This document shows, one piece after another, positions 57,001-64,000 of a stretch of 64,000 nt of DNA (position 1 is its first letter; each line of letters starts with the position of its first letter). The notes below the pieces were generated by a model that worked only from the letters and a program-made list of their open reading frames with translations, was not told the DNA's origin and did no database searches. Origin of the DNA: Hydnum rufescens UP504 (Eukaryota; Basidiomycota; Agaricomycetes; Cantharellales; Hydnaceae). The DNA lies in the NCBI GenBank assembly GCA_014904985.1, contig MU128942.1:176034-240033 (forward strand), in the 5' to 3' direction. Both the position numbers and the translations under genes were made by a program.

Positions 57001-59324
57001 TTAGCACCTCTCAAGTAAGAATGACTCCACTTCCATCAGATGCTGAGACTGTGAGCTGATTCTTAACACACATTTTTCAGATGGCTGTGGACCTTGTTGA
57101 GCTGCATCATGATGCAGTGCAATTCATCTCCATGTTTGCAGCAGTCATCTCAACAAGTACACCTCACATCTACCTCTCTGGTCTGACATTTGCTCCTACA
57201 TCATCCCTCCTATATCAGAGGTGGAAGGGACAATTTCCCAGAGTTGCCAAACTTACTCAGGGACAACTTCAGGATTGGCCAAATATTGTGCTGATCTTAG
57301 AAGGACATCATGGTCCTGTCCGATCTGTTGCTTTCTCACCTGATGGCAAGCAGGTTGCTTCTGGCTCTACAGATGGGACTGTCCAACTCTGGAATGCAGA
57401 GACAGGTGTGAGCATGGGCCAGCCAATGAAGGGGCATGATGATGCCATCCAGTCCCTTGCTTTCCTGTCTGATGGCAAGCAGATTGCTTCTTGCTCTTGG
57501 GATAGGACAATCCGACTCTGGAATCTGGAGACAGGTGCTAGCATTGGTCATCCAATGAAGGGGTGTGATGTCATTGAGTCTGTTGCTTTCTCACCTGATG
57601 GCAAGCAAATTGCTTCTGGCTCCTTGGACAAGACCATACAACTCCAGAATGTGGAAACAGGTGCTGACATTGGTCAGCCAATGAGGGGGTATGATAGTGC
57701 CACCTGGTCCATTGCTTTCTCACCTGATGGCAAGCAGATTGCTTCTGGCTCTAATGGCAAGAGCATCCAGCTCTGGAATGTGGAGACAGGTGTGAGCATT
57801 GGCCAGCCAATGAGGGGGCATGATACAGTTATCACATCCATTGCTTTCTCACCAGATGGGAAGCAGATTGCTTCTGGCTCCTGGGACATGACCATCCAAC
57901 TCTGGAATGTGGAGATGGGTGTGAGCATTGGCCAGCCAATCAAGGGGCATGAGGGGTTCATCAAGACAATTGCTTTCTCACCTGATGGCAAGCAGATTGC
58001 TTCTGGTTCCTCAGATAAGACCATACGACTCTGGAAGGTGGAGACAGGTGCCAGCATTGGTCAGCCAATGAAGGGGCACAAGCAAGCCATCTCATTTGTT
58101 GCTTTCTCACCTGATGGAAAGAAGATTGCCTCTGGCTCCTGGGATGCAACCATACAACTTTGGAATGTGCCAATGGATACAGGCATTGGTGAGCCAATCA
58201 GAGGGCATCATGACATCAGGTCTGTTGCTTTCTCACCTGATGGCAAGTGGTTGGCTTCTGGTGCCTGGGATGGAACCATACAACTCTGGAATATGGAGAC
58301 AGGTGCTAGAATTGGTCAGCCAATGAAGGGGCAGGATGGTTCCATCCAGTGCATTGCTTTCTCACCTGATGGCAAGAAAATTGCTTCCACCTCAGCTAGA
58401 ACCATACAACTCTGGAATGTGGAGACTGGTGCAAGCATTGGCCAGCCAATGGAGGGGTATGATGGGTACATCTGCTCCATTGGTTTCTCACCTGATGGCA
58501 AGCAGATTGCTTCTGGCTACAAGGATGGGATGATACAGCTCTGGAATGTGGAGCTAGGTGCCAGCATTGGTAGGGAAATGAAGGGCCATGATAATACCAT
58601 CTATTCCATTGCTTTCTCACCTGATGGCAAGAAGATTGCTTCTGGTTCATGGGATAAGACCATACAACTCTGGAATGCAGAGACAGGTGTGAGCATTGGC
58701 CAGCCAATGAAGGGGTATAATGGTGCTGGTGCCATTGAGTCCATTGCTTTCTCACCTGATAGCAAGAAAATTGCTTCTGGCTCCTGGGATGGGACCACAC
58801 AACTCTGGAATGTGGAGACAGGTGCAAGCATTGGGCAGCCAATGAGGGGGCAAGATATTGTCTGGTCCATTGCTTTCTCACCTGATGGCAAGCAGATTGC
58901 TTCCAGTTCCTCAGACAAGACCATACAACTCTGGAATGGGGAGACAGGTGCAAGTATTGGCCAGCAAAGGGTGGGCTATGGAAATGGCATCTGGTCCATT
59001 ACTTCCCTGCCTGATGGCAACCACATTGCTTCATGCTTTATATATCACAATACCAAAATTTCATGGTTGCTGCCTGCACAACCCAGATGCAGCCCCTCAT
59101 CCCCCACTTCCCTATTTCCATTCCCAGAATCCCCCTTTCAAGTTGAGCATGGGTGGATTTTGGGACCTGGTGATGAGCTTATTCTTTGGGTCCCTGCTGC
59201 CTACCATGGATCCCTTGAACACCCTCACTGTCATGCCATAGGAAACCCAAACACTACCAGGATTGATTTTCAGCACCTCAAGTGTGGCAGGGAGTGGGCA
59301 CAATGTCAAGTGCTGGAGGAGTAG
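54040..59324 (+). CDS. NWD3: C2-like/NACHT/WD40 receptor-like protein (1602 aa), intact
   Basis: Exons 54040-54094, 54158-54320, 54374-54489, 54559-54824, 54883-54933, 54990-55188, 55245-55400, 55456-57014, 57081-59324 sum to 4809 nt in one frame. Domain order equals NWD2: C2-like N terminus, HPWIKLAWGVVSA linker, NACHT with GVAGAGKSS and VFLDAFDES, sensor-like VVTSRYEPD, then 14 WD40 units and the GDELILWVPAAYH tail. Its NACHT is closer to NWD2 than to NWD1 (shared ADPGRQIGKVLVADKGLYGLY). WD40 units differ from NWD2 at scattered positions, and single units vary in length (e.g. STSARTIQLW lacks two residues; GYNGAGAIESI has two extra). Intron 4 is GC-AG, intron 3 is 69 nt and open. A receptor role is inferred from the family. 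Confidence 0.85.
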
Positions 59325-59536
59325 AAAATGTTTGTGTAGTCTTGTAGGGGGGTTTCAGGTGCTGTTTGAACTAATGATACTCCATTTGTTTTATATCAAT
59401 ATTGTGGCTGTGGTGGACCTGGATTTCTCCTTTCTGGTGGCTGTTCTTCTGGAGGTATTACTGATGTTTTAAGGACAAGTTTATTCTGTTCTTGGGCTTC
59501 ATTCATAAGAGCATGGAGAGAAACCAATGATCCTGA

Positions 59537-60557
59537 TGTCAGGGTCTGCCCTTACTCCAGTCAACTCTGGATCACTCCGGTCCTTGTCCACCCACCTCCA
59601 GTCTGGTTCTCCACTTATTTCCTTTGCCCAAGTCCACTTTGCTTCCGGTTTGACTCTGGTCCAACCCTATCTTGGTTTCATTTCCTTTTCATTTCCCTTT
59701 CATTTCCCATTGCTTCTGGTTTGCCCCTGGCCGAGTTCCTGTTCCTGTTCCTGTCCCCCTTGTAACCACCCCCAGTTTAGCGATCACTCCCCTGTAGTAT
59801 AGTCATCATGTATAAGTAGTCCAAGAGTGAAGTCCAGAGACCCCAGCTTTGGTCTCTCAGGATTTCCACTGTTACTCCAGACTACAGGTCAGCCTTCATG
59901 TATTCCGTATTCATATTACATAATCTCAGGATTTCTGCTGTTACTCCAGACTACAGGTCTGTCAGGGTTTGTCCCTTACTCCAGTCCACTCCAGTCCACT
60001 CCAGTCCACTCCGGATCACTCCGGTCCTTGTCCACCCACCTCCAGTCCAGTTCTCCACTTAGTTCCTTCACCCAAGTCCACTTTGCTTCTGGCTTGATTC
60101 CAGTTTGACTCCGATCCAACCCTATCTTGGTTTCATTTCCCTTTCATTTCCCATTGCTTCTGGTTTGCCCCCTGGCCAAGTTCCTGTTCCTGTTCCTGTT
60201 CCTGTCCCCCTTGTAACCACCCACAGTTTAGCGATCACTCCCCCGTAGTATAGTCATCATGTATAAGTAGTCCAAGAGCAAAGTCCAGAGACCCCAGCTT
60301 TGGTCTCTCAGGATTTCCGCTGTTACTCTGGACTACAGCTCTGAGTATTATCCAGTCGACTCCATGGGCTTAAGGACCGCTGTGCTCATTTCCGCCTAGT
60401 CCCTTCTGGGCTGCTGGACTGCTCCTCCAACATCCCTAACCTCCTTATCTCATTCTTGCCCGGATTCTTGTGGACTTAGCCAGACTTACACCGGACTTAG
60501 CCGGAATTATTTGTGTTTACATTTGTTTGGTGCCCTCATCGCAGTGTGGCCCTGACA
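59537..60557 (+). mobile_element. gypsy 5' LTR with internal tandem duplication
   Basis: Starts TGTCAGGGTCTGCCC and ends GTGGCCCTGACA. Inside, a segment of about 410 bp occurs twice (59537-59950 and 59958-60345), each with GATCACTCCGGTCCTTGTCC, CATGTATAAGTAGTCC and CTCAGGATTTCC. The terminal GCAGTGTGGCCCTGACA resembles the end of the LTR at 38095, so both belong to related gypsy lineages. A gag starts 19 bp downstream. Confidence 0.8.
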
Positions 60558-60575
60558 GAAGACCAAAGCTCTCTC

Positions 60576-61660
60576 ATGAGCCCACCATCTGGATTGCTTA
60601 GTATTGCCAATTTCCCTCCCACTCCTCATTCTGAAATGTCCAATGGTGCTCCAGTAGCCATTACCACTGACCACCTCCAACACCTCCTCACCCAACTCCA
60701 ACAACAAAATGCTGCCCTCCGTGAGGAGCTGGACGACATGCAGAACCAAGGGATGCACATTGCTGGCTTTGTGTCAGCTGCAGTCCAGCAGACACTCCAG
60801 CAGCACCCTCCACCTACCCAGTCTGCTCGTGAGGCCAAGGGAGCTGACCCCAAACCATTCTCTGGCGATTGGAAGAAAACAGAGAGTTTCCTACGCTCTG
60901 TCTGGCTGAACATCGCCCTCCAACCTAGAGTCTATCTGACAGAGTTGCACAAAATCCTGTACACACTCTCCTGGATGAAGGATGGAACTGCTGGAGCATG
61001 GGCAGAAAGTCTCTCCACCTCCTTCCTAGATCTGGAAACCCACAATCCATATGAGACCTTTAAAGGGTTCCTGGTTGCCTTTGAAAGCACTTTCGGAGAA
61101 CCGGACTGGGAGTTCACTGCATGATCCCAACTCCGGAATCTGAAACAAGGGAAGATGTCCGTGGAGGAATACACCATGCACTTTGACGCCTTGGCAGGAT
61201 GAACCGGATTCGGAGAGGAAGCGCTGATTGATGCGTATCAGTGGGGCCTCAACGAAAGACTGTTGGAAAAAATGCACCTCAGTGATCTGCTGGAGACACT
61301 TGGAGGATGGCAGGACACAGCATGGCGTCTGGATAACCTATATCTCCGGTTCCAACAAGCCACATCCAGTACAACCCCATACACTCTGAGAAACCCCCCG
61401 ACATCCATGGAGAAACCCCGGACAGCAGCACCCGTCACTCCTAGACTGACCACACTCCCTCCTGCACCAACACCCTCCTCATCGAACTTCATTCACTCCC
61501 ATGGATGTAGACTCAACTCGGAAACGAGAGGCATGATGGTGTTATAACTGTCAAGAGTTGGGACACATCTCTCATGACTGTCCCCACCTGCAGAAGCCAC
61601 AACAATTCATCTGCACCATGGAAGACATTGGAGCAATCATCCATGAGGAGTTATGGAAAC
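60576..61660 (+). pseudogene. gypsy gag with CpG-derived stops
   Basis: The frame MSPPSGLLSIANFPPTPH… holds a coiled-coil (LQQQNAALREELDDMQNQ), a capsid core (PKPFSGDWKKTESFLRS) and a zinc knuckle CYNCQELGHISHDC (about 61538-61585). Three TGA codons (61122, 61199, 61533) stand where the second copy (63.1-63.7 kb) has CGA. Confidence 0.8.
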
Positions 61661-61772
61661 TATTCCCAGCTCCTGAAGAATGCCTCAGAAGCTCAGGGAT
61701 CGCCTCCACAGGATTTTCCCAATGGTCAGCAGTGAAAGGATGCGTCCTGCCTGACCAACAGATTCTCCTCTC

Positions 61773-63075
61773 TTGAAAACTGTACATATGGAGTTGGAAA
61801 TGACATGTTTTTCTCCTGATGATGAGAGTGACAAATCTGAAAGCGTATCAACTGAGGTTGACCCTGTCTACAACCCTCCCCCTTCTATCCGCCTCCTTTC
61901 CGAAGACCCCAGACGAGCCACAGAGATCAAGGTGAAAATCCAATCACCATGGACTGGAGCGATCTGTGCTGGAAAGGCCCTACTGGACTCCAGAGCCACC
62001 AGAATGTTCATGGACCCTGACCTTTGCAAAGGAAAATGGTCTAGACATACGACCCCTTGCATGCCCGATCCCATGTCTACAATGTTGATGGAACACTGAA
62101 TGAAATGGGGTCTGTCCGTGAAGAGGTTGAGGTCATCCTCCGAATCAATGATCACTCCGAGCGGGTAGTGTTCTCTGTGATCAGACTGGGGAAAACCAAG
62201 CTGATCATAGGGCACACATGGCTTCACCATCACAACCCGGAGATTGACTGGACAACTGGGGTAGTCACACTGACCCAGTGCCCATCTGACTGTCGTGTAG
62301 TGATCCGGAAGATGCGGAATGCAGAGCGTCGGCAAGGGAGAATCTCCAGGAAGACACTGGAAGAACCCCGGACACCTCCCACTCCTATGGAGGATGATGC
62401 TGACAACATTAATGAGTCCCTGACACTGGAAAAAGGAGATGCCATCTTTGCAGCTTACTTCCCCAGTGACACTGAGCACTCCGAGATTGTCGAGCAACGA
62501 GCACCCCTTCCCAGAGGCTGGCAGAGGCTGCAAAAGCCAAAGCAAATGAGCCAGTGAAGACATTTGAGGAGCTTGTCCCGGAGGAATTCCGTGACTTCTG
62601 AGATGTGTTTTCCAAGGACTCCTTTGATCAGCTCCCTGGCCGGAAACCATGGGATCACCACATCGAGTTTAACAAGGGAGTCCAGCTGCCTCCCCCAGCC
62701 AAACTCTTCCCACTCTCCCCAGCAGAGCAAAAGGAACTCGATGACTTCCTGAAGGAAAACCTGGCCTCCAGTTGGATCTGCCCTTCCAAATCCCCTATGG
62801 CTGCCCCAGTGTTCTTTGTGAAGAAAAAAGATGGAGGTTTTCAGCTAGTCCAGGACTACCGGAAACTCAATGACATCACGGTCAAGAATGCATACCCCTT
62901 ACCTCTGATCTCTGATGTCATTGACCGACTCCGAGGAGCCAAAGTGTTTGGGAAACTGGACTTGTGGTGGGCTTCCAGAATATCTGGATGGCAGATGGAG
63001 AAGAATGGAAAGCAGCTTTCCGGACTAACTGAGGACTGTTTGAACCCTTGGTCATGTTCTTTGGACTTTGCAACT
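61773..63075 (+). pseudogene. gypsy protease and partial reverse transcriptase
   Basis: Protease region: ALLDSRATRMF where the family has a D-S-G-A motif; the Gly is replaced by Arg. Then KTKLIIGHTWLHHHNPEIDW. The RT starts near 62605 ([61 protein letters not shown]) and is cut after the first catalytic Asp region, with a frame change at about 62965. At about 63075 the text jumps into gag of another copy. Confidence 0.75.
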
Positions 63076-64000
63076 CTCCGGGCACACTCTCCTGGATGAA
63101 GATGGAACTGCCGGAGCATGGGCGGAAAGTCTCTCCACCTCCTTCCTAGATCCGGAAACCCACAATCCATAGAGACCTTTGAAGGGTTCCTGGTTGCCTT
63201 TGAAAGTGCTTTCGGAGAACCGGACCGGGAGTTCACTGCACGATCCCAACTCCGGAATCTGAAACAAGGGAAGATGTCCGCAGAGAATACACCGCGCACT
63301 TTGACGCCTTGGCAGGACGAACCGGATTCGGAGAGGAAGCGTTGATTGATGCGTATCAGCGGGGCCTCAACGAAAGACTGTTGGAAAAAATGCACCTCAG
63401 TGATCTGCCGGAGACACTCGGAGGATGGCAGGACACAGCACGGCGTCTGGATAACCTATATCTCCGGTTCCGACAAGCCACATCCGGTACAACCCCATAC
63501 ACTCCAGAAACCCCCGACATCCACGGAGAAACCCGGACAGCAGCACCCGTCACTCCTAGACCGACCACACTCCCTCCTGCACCGACACCCTCCTCATTGA
63601 CTTCATTCACTCCCATGGATGTAGACTCAACTCGGAAACGAGAGGCACGACAGTGTTATAACTGTCAAGAGTTGGGACACATCTCTTGAACTGCCCCCAC
63701 CCGCGGAAGCCACAACAATTCATCCGCCGGAAGAGAGCAATTCACGGAAACTGTTCCCAGCTCCGAAGAATGCCTCAGAAGCTCAGGGATCGCCTCCACA
63801 GGATTTTCCCAATGGTCAGCAGTGAAGGATGCGTCCTGCCTGACCAACAGATTCTCCTCTCTCGAAAACTGTACATACGAGTTGGAAATGACATGTTTTT
63901 CTCCGACGATGAGAGTGACGAATCTGAAAGCGTATCAACTGAGGTTGACCCTGTCTACAACCCCCCCTTCTATCCGCCTCCTTTCCGAAGACCCCAGACG
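63076..64000 (+). pseudogene. second gypsy gag copy, truncated at both sides
   Basis: Begins inside gag ([13 protein letters not shown] region equals 60970 of the first copy) and runs through CYNCQELGHIS (63655) to the window end. It keeps CpG at many places where the first copy has TG or CA, but has small deletions instead (e.g. around 63170, 63290 and 63690). Confidence 0.75.

Overview
The window looks like genomic DNA of a basidiomycete fungus, most likely an agaricomycete. Introns are short (about 50-100 nt) with GT/GC...CTAAC/CTGAC...AG signals. There are NACHT-WD40 (NLR/STAND-type) genes, fungal lactonase (YbhE-fold) and proteasome alpha4-like genes, and Ty3/gypsy elements with basidiomycete-type gag and pol. 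No prokaryotic signals (operons, Shine-Dalgarno sites, CRISPR) are present. Species cannot be told from the sequence.

Layout. (1) 1-6.7 kb is CpG-rich host DNA. It holds two short, heavily split secreted-peptide genes. The clearest (4399-5652, +) has 13 tiny exons: a signal peptide followed by one peptide repeat per exon, with a Lys-Arg site assembled at nearly every exon-exon junction. It looks like a Kex2-processed repeat (KEP) precursor. (2) 6.7-25.9 kb and 51-59.3 kb hold a segmental duplication cluster. Three paralogous C2-like/NACHT/14-blade WD40 genes (NWD1-3) are accompanied by copies of a small BRI3-like membrane protein, a proteasome alpha4-like gene and a lactonase gene. NWD2 (1603 aa) and NWD3 (1602 aa) splice into full-length frames. 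NWD1 has several indels and a shortened C terminus. Precise insertions mark single copies: a solo LTR in an alpha4-like intron and a 503-bp TIR element upstream of NWD2. (3) 25.9-51 kb is a nested-transposon block placed between lactonase fragments. It is bounded by a 1.35-kb inverted LTR-like repeat and holds a decayed gypsy gag-pol. That element is interrupted by a 4.7-kb foldback array of hairpin units (29.19-33.87 kb) and by a second gypsy LTR. The block also contains a noisy duplicate of pol beside an N gap (assembly trouble), a 232-nt poly(A) tract, minisatellites and a repeat-rich hypothetical gene. (4) 59.5-64 kb is another gypsy element, with LTR, gag and protease-RT, joined abruptly to a second gag copy.

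How it fits together. The NWD genes are probably cytosolic receptors of the NLR/heterokaryon-incompatibility class, with near-identical WD40 units that can recombine. The repeats around them have lost CpG by C-to-T change: in the compared copies the stop codons and protease damage fall at CpG sites. That pattern suggests methylation-linked silencing that also reaches the WD40 exons and the duplicated host genes next to the transposon block. The two most unusual objects are the one-exon-per-peptide secreted precursor and the mirror-image array whose units carry a hairpin between splice-like signals.
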